NCBI GenBank assembly: GCA_017443895.1
Contig: JAFSXU010000034.1
Location: 124,001 to 188,000 of the forward strand
DNA length: 64,000 bases
Source of the DNA: Clostridia bacterium
GTDB lineage: Bacteria > Bacillota > Clostridia > UBA1381
Reading direction: 5' to 3'
This document shows, piece after piece, positions 21,336 through 30,863 of the stretch (the first letter of the stretch is position 1; every line of letters starts with the position of its first letter). A program made the translations under genes and the position numbers. The notes beneath the pieces are model-generated. The model ran no database searches. It worked only from the letters and a program-made list of their open reading frames with translations, and was not told the origin of the DNA.

Positions 21336-22633
21336 TTGTTTTCGCCCCCAAACCGTACAGACATTGAATTTGCATGTGCAGTCAGGCTCTCAGCCTTTGC
21401 AAACTGCTCAACATCTCTATGCACCTTTTCCAATGCTTCTTTTGAGTAATATATTATACTTGATTTCTTTATAAAATCATCGACCGACAGCGGTGAGAAA
21501 AACTTTGCCGTGCCGTTTGTCGGAAGAACATGGTTAGGACCTGCAAAGTAATCACCCAACGGCTCACAGCTATACTCGCCTATGAATATTGCTCCTGCAT
21601 TCTTTATCCGCATCATAACCTCAAACGCATTTTCGGTTATAATTTCAAGATGCTCGGGGGCTATCTCGTTTGCCGTCCTTATTGCATCGTTCATATCCTC
21701 CGCAACAAGGATATATCCAAAATTATCAAGCGATTTTGAAATAATCTCTTTTCTTGATAACACTTCAACAAACTTGTCAACCTCATCACTTACCTTGCTT
21801 GCAAACTCCTGTGATGTGGTTATTAAAATTGCAGATGCAAGCTCGTCATGCTCTGCCTGTGAGAGCAAATCAGCCGCAACAAATTTCGGGTTTGCGCTAT
21901 CGTCTGCCAACACTAAAATTTCACTCGGCCCTGCAATCGAGTCAATATTAACATGGCCGTAAACCGCCTTCTTTGCAAGTGCCACATATATATTACCCGG
22001 TCCTACGATTTTATCAACCTTGGGTATGCTGTCCGTACCGTATGCAAGCGCTCCTATCGCCTGCGCACCGCCGACACGGTAAATTGCGGTTGCGCCTGCC
22101 TCATTTGCGCTTACTAACACGGCAGGATTTATATTTCCATTGGCATCGCACGGTGTAACCATAACAATGTTTTTAACTCCTGCGACCTTTGCAGGCATAA
22201 TATTCATAATTACAGATGACGGATATGCCGCCTTACCTCCGGGCACATACACGCCTACGCTGTCAAGTGCTGTTACCTTTTGCCCGAGCATTGTTCCGTC
22301 CTCGGTTGTATTAAACCAGCTATTCTGTAACTGACGCGCATGATATGAACGGACATTCTCCTTTGACCTTTTTATAATCTCCAAAAGCTCGGGAGTTATT
22401 TTATTATACGCCTCTTTTATCTCTGCCTCGCCTACCCTGATGTTTTGAGCATTAAGGTCAAACTTATCAAATTCCTTGGTATACTCAAAAAGTGCCTTAT
22501 CACCGTTTGCTTTTACATTTTCAAGTATTTCATTTACAGTCTTTTCATATGCTCCGTAACTATTGGGGCTACGCTTTAGCATATTATCCAAGATACCGTC
22601 TATTGTGTCCTTTGTTAATTTTACAATCCTCAT
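21332..22633 (-). CDS. hisD: histidinol dehydrogenase
   Basis: Last two oxidations of histidine synthesis, histidinol to histidine, with NAD and zinc. 433 residues. Signatures: YVPGGKAAYPSSVIMN near 130, VGGAQAIGALAYGT near 195, GPGNIYVALAKK near 220, AGPSEILVLAD and the zinc ligands in LLSQAEHDE, and the catalytic APEHLE. Lies 12 bases after hisK and overlaps hisB by 4 bases. Confidence 0.98.
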   Translation of the reverse strand: MRIVKLTKDTIDGILDNMLKRSPNSYGAYEKTVNEILENVKANGDKALFEYTKEFDKFDLNAQNIRVGEAEIKEAYNKITPELLEIIKRSKENVRSYHARQLQNSWFNTTEDGTMLGQKVTALDSVGVYVPGGKAAYPSSVIMNIMPAKVAGVKNIVMVTPCDANGNINPAVLVSANEAGATAIYRVGGAQAIGALAYGTDSIPKVDKIVGPGNIYVALAKKAVYGHVNIDSIAGPSEILVLADDSANPKFVAADLLSQAEHDELASAILITTSQEFASKVSDEVDKFVEVLSRKEIISKSLDNFGYILVAEDMNDAIRTANEIAPEHLEIITENAFEVMMRIKNAGAIFIGEYSCEPLGDYFAGPNHVLPTNGTAKFFSPLSVDDFIKKSSIIYYSKEALEKVHRDVEQFAKAESLTAHANSMSVRFGGENK

Positions 22634-22645
22634 TTTTGTACCTCT

Positions 22646-23446
22646 TTACAATTTTATAAACTCAGGTTTTCTGCCTTTAAATGTTGTATAATAATCAAAA
22701 CCTGCATTTTTCAATATTTCTTTAGCCAATTCAAATTTATAGCCTAAATACTCCGCCTTATGAGCATCTGCTCCTACAGTTATAATGTGTCCGCCAAGCT
22801 CCTTATATCGGCTTATAATCTGAGGGTTTGGATTGGGATTTTTCATTCCCTTATACATTCCGCCCATATTAAGCTCTATGCCCTTATCCATAGCTATAAG
22901 CCGTTTTAGAATTTGGTCAATAATATCTTGATACTTTCTATAGCTATAGTTTTTATCACCATTTGGCGAGTATCTTACAACATAGTCAAGATGTCCGTAA
23001 ACATCAAAGTCATGACAGGTCTTTAAGCTCTCAAATACATATTCAAAGTACTTTTTAAATCCCACATCATCGCCGTATTCTCTAAAGTACTCAGGATACC
23101 ACGGGTCAACACCGTTTATAAGATGCGTTGAGCCGATAACAAAGTCATACGGCTTTTTTTGCACAAAATCCGCTAACCGCTTGTCCAAATGCGGTTCAAG
23201 TCCAGTTTCAACACCTATGCGGATTTGGATTTTATCCTTATATTTATCCTTTAATGCCGTAAGCTCAGCAAAGTATCTTTCATAATCGAGTGTAAAGTCA
23301 TAATCGCTGTAGTTATAATCAAAGTCCTGGTGGTCTGTAAAGCAAATCATATCCATTCCCTTGCCTATTGCGGTTTTGATTATATTCTCGGGCTTTTCAT
23401 CACTGTCTGATGAAAAATACGAGTGTATATGAAAATCGGAAATCAT
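22646..23446 (-). CDS. hisK: histidinol-phosphatase, PHP family
   Basis: Removes phosphate from histidinol phosphate. 266 residues of the PHP superfamily, the form used by Bacillus and Clostridia. Metal-binding motifs: DFHIHSYFSSDSDE at the N-terminus, FTDHQDFD near 37, GSTHLINGVDPWY, YGHLDYVVRY and ADAHKAEYLG near 235. It overlaps hisC by 4 bases. Also written hisJ in some genomes. Confidence 0.95.
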   Translation of the reverse strand: MISDFHIHSYFSSDSDEKPENIIKTAIGKGMDMICFTDHQDFDYNYSDYDFTLDYERYFAELTALKDKYKDKIQIRIGVETGLEPHLDKRLADFVQKKPYDFVIGSTHLINGVDPWYPEYFREYGDDVGFKKYFEYVFESLKTCHDFDVYGHLDYVVRYSPNGDKNYSYRKYQDIIDQILKRLIAMDKGIELNMGGMYKGMKNPNPNPQIISRYKELGGHIITVGADAHKAEYLGYKFELAKEILKNAGFDYYTTFKGRKPEFIKL

Positions 23447-24495
23447 TTATTGATATACTCCTTTAAAAATGCTATGAGCTTATCCATTTCATCATCGGTG
23501 CCTATTGTAATTCTTAAATAGTTATCTATCCTTGGCTTGTCAAAGTATCTTACAAATATATGCTTTTCCTTTAATGCCCCAAATATATCCTTTGCCATAA
23601 TATTTTTGTGTGTTACAAAAAGGAAATTGCTCATAGACTCCGTTCCCGAAAAGCCCAAGTCGGAAAGCTCTTTTTTTACACGCTCACGGGTATTTATAAT
23701 TTTTGAAACTGTATTTTTAAAATACTCATCATCCTCTATCGCCAATTTACCAAGCTTTATAGACGGGTAATTCAATGTATATGAATTATATGAATATTTA
23801 ACGGTATTAAGCTCCTTTATAAGCCTTTTACCTGCTATTGCATAACCTATCCGCATACCTGCCATTGACCTCGATTTTGAAAAAGTCTGAACAATGACTA
23901 AATTATCATATTTATTAAGCAGCGGTATTGCACTCTCTCCGCCAAAATCAATATACGCCTCATCAACTATGACAACAACATCACGGTTATGTGAAAGTAT
24001 ATCCTCAAGCTGTGATAAAGGCATCAAAATGCCCGTTGGCGCATTGGGGTTAGGGAATACTATTCCGCCGTTTTCTCTATAGTAATCCTCTTTTTCTATT
24101 TTAAAATTATCGTTTAGCGGACATTTTGTAAAAGGTATTTTAAACAAATTCGCCCACACATCATAAAATGCGTATGTAATATCGGGAAAAAGTATAGGTT
24201 TTCCCGAATTAAAGAACGCCATAAATGAGGTCGCCAAAACATCATCAGAGCCTACCCCTGCAAAGACCATATCCTTGCTTACACCATGGTAGTCTGCAAT
24301 GGCGCTTATAAGCTCCTCTGCCGTCGGGTCGGGATATAGCTTTAACTCGTTGTAATCAAGCATTTTATTCATAACCTTGGGTGATGGCGGATACGGATTT
24401 TCCTTGGTATTTAACTTTACCTTATCCTTAAACTGTGGTTGCTCACCCGGCGTATACGGAATAATTTCCCTGAAATTATTTTCTAAACTGCTCAT
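23443..24495 (-). CDS. hisC: histidinol-phosphate aminotransferase
   Basis: PLP-dependent class I/II aminotransferase of 350 residues: imidazole-acetol phosphate plus glutamate to histidinol phosphate. Seen are KENPYPPSP, FAGVGSDDVL, PNPNAPTGI, the Asp of VIVDEAYIDF, and the PLP-binding Lys in TFSKSRSMAGMRIGY. First gene of the his operon in the window, behind a clear promoter. The leader is short (about 35 bases), with no room for a T-box or attenuator. hisG, hisZ, hisA, hisH, hisF, hisI and hisE must lie elsewhere. Confidence 0.97.
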   Translation of the reverse strand: MSSLENNFREIIPYTPGEQPQFKDKVKLNTKENPYPPSPKVMNKMLDYNELKLYPDPTAEELISAIADYHGVSKDMVFAGVGSDDVLATSFMAFFNSGKPILFPDITYAFYDVWANLFKIPFTKCPLNDNFKIEKEDYYRENGGIVFPNPNAPTGILMPLSQLEDILSHNRDVVVIVDEAYIDFGGESAIPLLNKYDNLVIVQTFSKSRSMAGMRIGYAIAGKRLIKELNTVKYSYNSYTLNYPSIKLGKLAIEDDEYFKNTVSKIINTRERVKKELSDLGFSGTESMSNFLFVTHKNIMAKDIFGALKEKHIFVRYFDKPRIDNYLRITIGTDDEMDKLIAFLKEYINK

Positions 24496-24538
24496 TATAC
24501 CTACCTCTTTTTACCCCTTTACTTTTTTACAATACTAT

Positions 24539-24567
24539 ATAATATCACATAACTTTAGCATATTCAA
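24539..24567 (-). promoter_or_regulatory. promoter of hisC-hisK-hisD-hisB
   Basis: Minus-strand TTGAAT (24562-24567), 17-base spacer, TATTAT (24539-24544), 43 bases before the hisC ATG. Confidence 0.75.
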
Positions 24568-24578
24568 GCAAAACCAAC

Positions 24579-24608
24579 AAAAAAACTGCCAAATGTATTA
24601 TCAGGCAG
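24579..24608 (-). terminator. terminator of the 24625 membrane gene
   Basis: Minus-strand CTGCC...GGCAG short stem (24604-24608 and 24586-24590) followed by seven T. Modest stem but correct placement after the stop. Confidence 0.65.
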
Positions 24609-24624
24609 CTTTTGCATATTCAAT

Positions 24625-25146
24625 TTACATATTTGAGCGGTCAATCGGCGCATACCTTGACCTGTTCTGTGCATCAAGCTCCGCTTCGCTCGGTCCCTCT
24701 TTCTTACGCTTTTGGCGCTCTATTGCATATTTATATGTATTCTTGGACGGAGCAACAAATATCAATGCAAAATACATTGCAAACCATAATATATATGAAG
24801 GTATGTCGGGAACATAGAACACCTTAAATAATTTAGTGTACACATATGTCCATGTAAATAATAAGTCCTTTGATGTAAAGAACAGTATAAGTCCAAGCAC
24901 GAATTGTATGCCCCAAACGAGGATATTGCATATAAAATATTGACTGAGTCTTCTGTGCTTTTTAGCCTGTCTCCTCTCCCAGAAATATGTAGGTACAAAA
25001 ATAAATATCGCACATATTATATATGCGATCATACACTTATATCTATCGTTTGGAATAAGCCCGAATTTTGCCGCAATGGTGGATAGTACGGATACTAACA
25101 CACATACAAGCATTTGTTGTATCAATCTTCTCTTAAAATATCTCAT
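24625..25146 (-). CDS. unknown small membrane protein
   Basis: About 173 residues with four hydrophobic segments (QQMLVCVLVSVLSTIAAKFG, MIAYIICAIFIFVPTYFW, FICNILVWGIQFVLGLILFF, YILWFAMYFALIFVA), then a charged cytoplasmic tail ending ...PIDRSNM. I do not recognise a family. The frame opens upstream at a TTG inside the araA terminator; the ATG at 25146 is preferred. That ATG lies only 6 bases after a TATAAT, so the message may be leaderless. An internal ATG at 25113 is an alternative start. Confidence 0.72.
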   Translation of the reverse strand: MRYFKRRLIQQMLVCVLVSVLSTIAAKFGLIPNDRYKCMIAYIICAIFIFVPTYFWERRQAKKHRRLSQYFICNILVWGIQFVLGLILFFTSKDLLFTWTYVYTKLFKVFYVPDIPSYILWFAMYFALIFVAPSKNTYKYAIERQKRKKEGPSEAELDAQNRSRYAPIDRSNM

Positions 25147-25152
25147 ACACAC

Positions 25153-25181
25153 ATTATAACAAAAAAAATGAAGTTTAGCAA
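25153..25181 (-). promoter_or_regulatory. promoter embedded in the araA terminator
   Basis: Minus-strand TTGCTA (25176-25181), 17-base spacer, TATAAT (25153-25158). The -35 lies in the loop and stem of the araA terminator hairpin, and the -10 is just beyond its T-run. Transcription would start at or next to the ATG at 25146. Confidence 0.65.
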
Positions 25182-25200
25182 TAGCCAAACTTCATTTTTT
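25161..25200 (-). terminator. terminator of araA
   Basis: Arms AAATGAAGTTT and AAACTTCATTT with A- and T-runs extending the stem (25163-25176 and 25187-25200), followed on the minus strand by eight T. Confidence 0.9.
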
Positions 25201-25238
25201 ATTGACTTATTTTGTGTTTTATCACCAAATTTTAACAA

Positions 25239-26717
25239 TTATTTAAGCTTATACGCTATATCGTTATAGAGAAGCTCCTTTTCCATTCCCTCAACTGTGG
25301 TATTTTCATTGATGTGTACAAACTCAATACCCATCATATTTGCCCAGTCATGCATCATCTCGGCAGTAACATCATATGATAAAACGCTGTGGTGTGCTCC
25401 GCCTGCCATTATCCAGCACTCGGCAGATGTCGCAAGGTCAGGCATTGGCTTCCACATTACGCCCGCAACAGGGAGCTTCGGCATCGGATGCAAAGGATTG
25501 CAAGCCTTAACATCATTTACAATCAATCTCATTCTGCCGCCCATATCAACCAATGATACAACTATTGCATCGCCGTCTTTTGAGTCAAATACCAATCTTG
25601 CAGGTGGCTGTCTGTCGCCTATTCCTAACTCATGCACCTGGATTTTCGGCTTATTTGCCGCAACCAACGGGCAAACCTCAAGCATATGCGCGCCCAGAAT
25701 ATGCTCGTTATCCTTCTCAAAGTGGTATGTGTAGTCCTCCATAAACGCAGTACCGCCGTTCATACCCTCAGACATGGCTTTCATAATTGCGTCCATTGCC
25801 GCAACCTTCCAGTCGCCCTCTGCGCCAAAACCGTATCCGTCCATCATCATATTCTGTGCTGCAATACCCGGAAGCTGGCAAAGTCCGTGCAAATCTTCAA
25901 AGTTTGTTACAAATGCACGGTAACCAAATTCCTCACACATTTTTCTTATTGCAATTTCCTCTTTTGCCTGGTATCTTACAGCATCCTCGGCTTGTGTATC
26001 CATTTCATAACGGGTTTTATACTCCGCTATCTTTGCATCAATTTCTTCTTCGGTAACCTCATTGAGAATTTTAACAAGATCGCCTACAGGTCTGTATTCA
26101 ATATCCCAGCCGAATTTTATTTCTGCCTCAACCTTATCGCCCTCTGTAACGGCAACCTGACGCATATTATCACCAAATCTGCACATTTTAAGGCTTTGCG
26201 ATACCATATATCCGCAAGCAGTTCTCATCCAATCGGATAATTTTTTCTGAACATCTGCATCTTCCCAATATCCAACCATAATCTTTCTGGACATTCTGAG
26301 TCTTGAACCGATAAAACCGTGTTCCCTGTCGCCATGCGCAGACTGGTTAAGGTTCATAAAGTCCATATCTATCTCGTTCCACGGTATTTCACGGTTAAAC
26401 TGTGTATGCAAATGACAGTATGGCTTTTTAAAGTTCTTTAATCCGTTTATCCACATCTTTGACGGACTGAATGTGTGCATCCATGTTATAACGCCTGCAC
26501 ACTTATCGTCATACGATGCCTCTTTAAATATTTTTGTTACCTCATCAGGTGTTTTAACAGTCGGCTTGTATACGATATGGCACGGCATTTTGCCTGTGCC
26601 ATTTAGCGCATCCACTATCGCACGGGAATCAATAGCGACCTGCTTTAAGGTTTCCTCACCGTACAAATGCTGACTTCCCGTTACGAACCAAAATTCATAT
26701 TCTTTTATAGATTTCAT
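25239..26717 (-). CDS. araA: L-arabinose isomerase
   Basis: Converts L-arabinose to L-ribulose, the entry step of arabinose use, in the cytoplasm with manganese. 492 residues, normal length. The N-terminal EFWFVTGSQHLYGEE is diagnostic, and the metal-site Glu and His residues appear in GYGFGAEGDWK, FMEDYTYHF and HMLEVCP and in GGAHHSVLS. AAGGAG lies 9 bases before the ATG. It is a single-gene unit: no araB, araD or transporter is adjacent. A 10-base palindrome sits in its promoter. Confidence 0.98.
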   Translation of the reverse strand: MKSIKEYEFWFVTGSQHLYGEETLKQVAIDSRAIVDALNGTGKMPCHIVYKPTVKTPDEVTKIFKEASYDDKCAGVITWMHTFSPSKMWINGLKNFKKPYCHLHTQFNREIPWNEIDMDFMNLNQSAHGDREHGFIGSRLRMSRKIMVGYWEDADVQKKLSDWMRTACGYMVSQSLKMCRFGDNMRQVAVTEGDKVEAEIKFGWDIEYRPVGDLVKILNEVTEEEIDAKIAEYKTRYEMDTQAEDAVRYQAKEEIAIRKMCEEFGYRAFVTNFEDLHGLCQLPGIAAQNMMMDGYGFGAEGDWKVAAMDAIMKAMSEGMNGGTAFMEDYTYHFEKDNEHILGAHMLEVCPLVAANKPKIQVHELGIGDRQPPARLVFDSKDGDAIVVSLVDMGGRMRLIVNDVKACNPLHPMPKLPVAGVMWKPMPDLATSAECWIMAGGAHHSVLSYDVTAEMMHDWANMMGIEFVHINENTTVEGMEKELLYNDIAYKLK

Positions 26718-26754
26718 ATGTACATACTCCTTATATAATTTCTGTTACGCTTTA

Positions 26755-26782
26755 ATTATACCAAATTTGGCACATTTATCAA
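26755..26782 (-). promoter_or_regulatory. araA promoter with palindromic spacer
   Basis: Minus-strand TTGATA (26777-26782), 16-base spacer, TATAAT (26755-26760). The spacer contains the perfect palindrome CCAAATTTGG (26761-26770) directly against the -10, a likely repressor site for a sugar-responsive regulator not in the window. Confidence 0.68.
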
Positions 26783-26822
26783 GCATTTATTTATGAATTT
26801 AAAGACAAATTTAGTTTTAGGC

Positions 26823-26858
26823 AAAAAAATGAAGAAATCCGCAAATGCGGATTTCTTC
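26823..26858 (-). terminator. terminator of the secreted esterase gene
   Basis: Perfect 12-base arms GAAGAAATCCGC and GCGGATTTCTTC (26831-26842, 26847-26858), tetraloop AAAT in plus-strand reading, seven T on the minus strand. Confidence 0.93.
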
Positions 26859-26886
26859 GTTAATATACCTTTAATAACCTGTATGA

Positions 26887-29800
26887 TTATTTGGCTATTT
26901 CCATTTCCTCAACAGTTGTCCAGTACATTGTCTTTGTTGTAACGCCGTTATCTGTTACAACACTCATTGTTGCGTCCTCTACCTCAACACCGCGATTAAT
27001 TGTAACGCCTGTTACAACACCGTTTTCATATGTTGCGATAATCTGATCACATGTAATCTTAGGTGTAGCTGTTAAGATAGTAACTAACTGCTCAACTACG
27101 CCCTTAACATCGCCATAACCGTCAAGCATCAATGTACGGGCAATTGAACCGTCACTATAGTGGTTATGGTCAGAGAAGCACTTAATTATTGCCTGTGCAG
27201 CTGCATCTGCGCTTGCGTAACCGTTATTAGCATAGTCAGCCACATATGCGTTGAATGCTGCATCTGCATTCTTGCCTATCTCAACAAATCCAAGATAGTT
27301 AGCATCGGTTTTAGCTCTTTCCTCTGCTACCTTTCTTACGATAACATCATAAGAATCCTGACGGTATCCGTTAAATGTGTTTGTTGCGCTGTCGTAACAG
27401 CCTGCATAAGCGCCTACTGCACCGTGAGGTGTGTATGAGTTAATTATAATCTTTGCACCCATTGCCTCAGCCGCATCAAGGTAGTAGTTTACATCTGCCT
27501 CAAATGATGAACCCATACCGTTTGTACCGTTATTACCAAACATTACGATATCGCCCGGATAAATGTCATTCAATACACCCTGTAACTTACCCTGTGTATA
27601 ATATGTGCAAAGGTTTCTGCCGCCTGCACCGTTGTTTGCAAATGTTACAAGTGCATCAAGTTCAGGGAATGATGAACGGTTATGGTCGATATGATATGCC
27701 CATGAGCCGTTATTTGCTGCTGTTGAGTCACCAACATGGTGAAGTACAGGCTTTGTTCTCGGTGTTCTGTCTGCATTCTTTGTAATCTTTACAGATGAAA
27801 CCTTTGGTGTTGTAGTTTCATACTTATCGTCAGATGTATCGTTAGGAGTGTCTGCACCTGTTACCTGATAAGTGTAATTTACAAATCTCAAGTCCATAAT
27901 ATCGCTTACAGACGCAACAGTATATGTAGCTGTTGTCATTTCCTTAAACGAACCAAGTGTATAACCTGCAAGATCAGGGCTTACATATGCATTAACAATT
28001 GATCCCTGATATGTAACCTCTACAGTATACATCTTACCCGGTGTTACCTTTGCATCAAACTCAAATGCTCCGTCTAAATAGTCTGTGTCCGCATCTTCTG
28101 TTGATGCACTGCCACCTGCAACAGGTGTTCCTACAACACCGTAGCCACGGGCGTCGGTATATGCAGTATCTGTACCAACCGGTGTGTAACCCTCAGCTAT
28201 CGCATCATCGTCTGTTGTACCAAAGTCAAATGCAAGACCGTGAACTGTTACCTTGACAGCCTTTGAAATATCGTTACCGTCTGTGTTCTTACCTGTTGCA
28301 CGGATTGTGAATGTGCAAGGAAGAGCTGTTTTCTCTACTGTAAGTACTCCGTTATTAAATGTGATACCCTCAGGGAATGTATACTCTGCTGTGTTATTCT
28401 TATCATAAACTGCATATGTTACATCTCTGCCTAAATCGTTTCCGTCACCGTCAATAACTACTGCTTCATATTCAGCGGTTGTAGCTGTATCATCAAGCGG
28501 AATTGATACGCTTGTGTTTGACTTTGTAAACTTAACGCTCTCTGCCGATGATGTAATATTAAGTGTTATTGTCTTTGTATAGCCTGCAATGCTAACCTGT
28601 ACAGTAGCCTCGCCTGCCTCTGCACCGTCTGCTAAAGTTACGGTTGCCTTGTGTGAGTCTGTAGCGTCAGGTGTAATAATAACACCCTCCTGCATATCCT
28701 CTTCAAGCACTGTCCATGTTGCAGCACCTGTTATATCATAACCTTCAGTTGTCTTTAATGATGCAACTAAATCTGCTGTGTCACCCTTAGGAATTGACAA
28801 TGTATCCTGAGATGCGGTAAGTGAATATGTAGCTGTATCAGCTGTCGCATACTTAGCACTGTAATTATCAAAATCAATTGTACCAATCAATTTATTGTCC
28901 ATACCGATGCTGTAGTATGTCGGATTTGACTCCTCTGTCCATGCTACATTATCTGCTCCGCCCACATAGTTGCCGTTTGTGTCATAAATTTTTACAAAGC
29001 AAGTCTGTGTAGTTTTATCAACTGATAATACTACTTTGTACCATGTTCCTGCAGTTATTGCTGCGGTGTTATCATTTGAATCAACCACTGAAGCACCGTT
29101 TAAAGTAACTGCTCCACCGCTATATCGCAATGTTACAGGACAAGTATAACCATTACCATAGAACGGATATTTTGAGGTAAGAGTAATTATACCGCCGTTT
29201 GAGTTAAATCTTACATCTTGTGTAAATATTACTTGCGACTGAGGTGCTTCAATTGTTTTTGTAAACATGTGTGACTTACTGCCGGTAGCTGATGTAACTC
29301 TTACAAACTTATTTCCATTTTCATTCATAATTACAGCGCTACCGTTAGGGTCAGAACCTGACATATTCCACTCGCCAAGAATTAAATCCTTTACATTTCC
29401 GTATGTATCTTTTGCAGAAGCATACCCAACAAATGCATCGTCATACTCATCATAATCAGACGGATATCCGGCAACCGGCAGGATATTGTCAGTTGTTGTA
29501 TTTCCCAATGCTACTACATATTTTGAAGCTGTAAATGTCTCGCCGTTATATGTAATTGTAGCAGTCATTTTGCCGTAGAAATTCATAGGAACATTTCTAA
29601 GAGCAAATACTGTATCATTTGCAGTTGAATTGTTAACTGTAAATGCACCGTAGCTGTCACAGTACTGACCTTCTGTATCGTTTTCAGTCTTGAAGCCTTC
29701 TATATCCCATTCAACATTGAAATCGGTTACACGAGAATCAATTGTAGCAGCTGTCATATCAGTGCCTGCCTCACCCGTTAGCTTTACGCTGTATGCATTA

Positions 29801-30825
29801 TCTGCCGCTGTATCAGGGTTAGGACCGAATGTCATCTTATCAGGGCCTGAAATTACAATTGATGTAATCGGCTCTATATATGATGTATCTTTTTCAAATA
29901 CAGCCGTGAATGCAGTTTCTGCTGAAATTGCCATAGCCTGAATATCAGCTGTTGAATACAATGTAGCTGTGTCAGAATCTTTATTCCAACCTTTAAAGAT
30001 ATAACCTATCTTTGTTGTTTCAGGAACGCTTGCAATATATGAACCCTCGTCAACAAACTCTGTACTTTCGGTACCATCAACATTATATGTTACCTTGTAC
30101 GATACACCCTGCACCTGAGTTTCCTTGATTAAAATATCATCAAATGCAAAAGCACCGTTTGATCTACCGATACTTCCGTATATGGTCTTGATATCTGCAG
30201 CTTCTGTTGAATACTTGTCCGAGTACACAACCGCATTACCGTTTGTTGTATCTGTTACAGTAAGATCAACAACTGCCGGTGATTTTGAAAAATCAATTAC
30301 TCCCGAAAATTCAAGCCAACCTGTTGTAGCATAGTTGGATACACCCAGGACCGCACCAATGTTGCCTGTTGTTAAAGTAACTGATGTTCCGTTTATTGCG
30401 GGGCTTCCCACATAGCTGTTTGCAGTCATTGAAAGAATGGCCTTTCCCGCACTGTCACGAACCTGGAACTCACTTGGGTTTGTGTTTGACCCCATCATTC
30501 TCATTTTCATTGAAAACTCAACGGGCACTCCTTTACCGTACGCATTTGGTAAAGTAAGTGTTGAAGCACGGTTACCGCTTGCACCGCTTACATAATAGTC
30601 AAAAAATGTTGTGGCATTTCCTGCCTTATCGGTAAGCATCTGTGCTGTTGTATTGCCGGCAAGAGTGTATGTAAGATCTGTAAGTGCCACGCCCTCAAAA
30701 TCTTGGCTATACAACACATCGCCAACTGCCGCACTTGCGCTTATACTAAGTCCCGCAAATGCAGACGCTGTCATTGCAAGTGATGCAATTGTTGCAATGA
30801 CCTTTTTAAAAGTTTTAACTTTCAT
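26887..30825 (-). CDS. secreted multidomain SGNH esterase (CE12-like)
   Basis: 1312 residues, exported by a signal peptide (KVIATIASLAMTASAFAGLS, cut near 32). Domains in order: a LamG-like sandwich (about 35-235), an InlB-type B-repeat (YKVTYNVDGTES...GYIFKGWNKD, about 245-310), Ig-like and a second LamG-like domain (about 470-660), two bacterial Ig-like domains, a beta-sandwich with FDFGTTDDDAIAEGYTPVG, and an SGNH hydrolase (about 1040-1265) with GDSTAANNGSW, NNGAGGRN, GNNGTN and SDHNHYSD giving Ser, Gly, Asn and Asp-His. This combination matches rhamnogalacturonan acetylesterases, so pectin deacetylation is the best guess. No sortase signal or SLH domain was seen; it may be released. Confidence 0.85.
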   Translation of the reverse strand: MKVKTFKKVIATIASLAMTASAFAGLSISASAAVGDVLYSQDFEGVALTDLTYTLAGNTTAQMLTDKAGNATTFFDYYVSGASGNRASTLTLPNAYGKGVPVEFSMKMRMMGSNTNPSEFQVRDSAGKAILSMTANSYVGSPAINGTSVTLTTGNIGAVLGVSNYATTGWLEFSGVIDFSKSPAVVDLTVTDTTNGNAVVYSDKYSTEAADIKTIYGSIGRSNGAFAFDDILIKETQVQGVSYKVTYNVDGTESTEFVDEGSYIASVPETTKIGYIFKGWNKDSDTATLYSTADIQAMAISAETAFTAVFEKDTSYIEPITSIVISGPDKMTFGPNPDTAADNAYSVKLTGEAGTDMTAATIDSRVTDFNVEWDIEGFKTENDTEGQYCDSYGAFTVNNSTANDTVFALRNVPMNFYGKMTATITYNGETFTASKYVVALGNTTTDNILPVAGYPSDYDEYDDAFVGYASAKDTYGNVKDLILGEWNMSGSDPNGSAVIMNENGNKFVRVTSATGSKSHMFTKTIEAPQSQVIFTQDVRFNSNGGIITLTSKYPFYGNGYTCPVTLRYSGGAVTLNGASVVDSNDNTAAITAGTWYKVVLSVDKTTQTCFVKIYDTNGNYVGGADNVAWTEESNPTYYSIGMDNKLIGTIDFDNYSAKYATADTATYSLTASQDTLSIPKGDTADLVASLKTTEGYDITGAATWTVLEEDMQEGVIITPDATDSHKATVTLADGAEAGEATVQVSIAGYTKTITLNITSSAESVKFTKSNTSVSIPLDDTATTAEYEAVVIDGDGNDLGRDVTYAVYDKNNTAEYTFPEGITFNNGVLTVEKTALPCTFTIRATGKNTDGNDISKAVKVTVHGLAFDFGTTDDDAIAEGYTPVGTDTAYTDARGYGVVGTPVAGGSASTEDADTDYLDGAFEFDAKVTPGKMYTVEVTYQGSIVNAYVSPDLAGYTLGSFKEMTTATYTVASVSDIMDLRFVNYTYQVTGADTPNDTSDDKYETTTPKVSSVKITKNADRTPRTKPVLHHVGDSTAANNGSWAYHIDHNRSSFPELDALVTFANNGAGGRNLCTYYTQGKLQGVLNDIYPGDIVMFGNNGTNGMGSSFEADVNYYLDAAEAMGAKIIINSYTPHGAVGAYAGCYDSATNTFNGYRQDSYDVIVRKVAEERAKTDANYLGFVEIGKNADAAFNAYVADYANNGYASADAAAQAIIKCFSDHNHYSDGSIARTLMLDGYGDVKGVVEQLVTILTATPKITCDQIIATYENGVVTGVTINRGVEVEDATMSVVTDNGVTTKTMYWTTVEEMEIAK

Positions 30826-30863
30826 TGTGTTTTTCCTCTCCTTCTTGTATACTATACTCCTCT

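Noticed and set aside
24496-24538. T-box or attenuator before hisC
   Set aside because: The predicted leader is only about 35 bases, with no specifier loop, no T-box sequence and no terminator hairpin.
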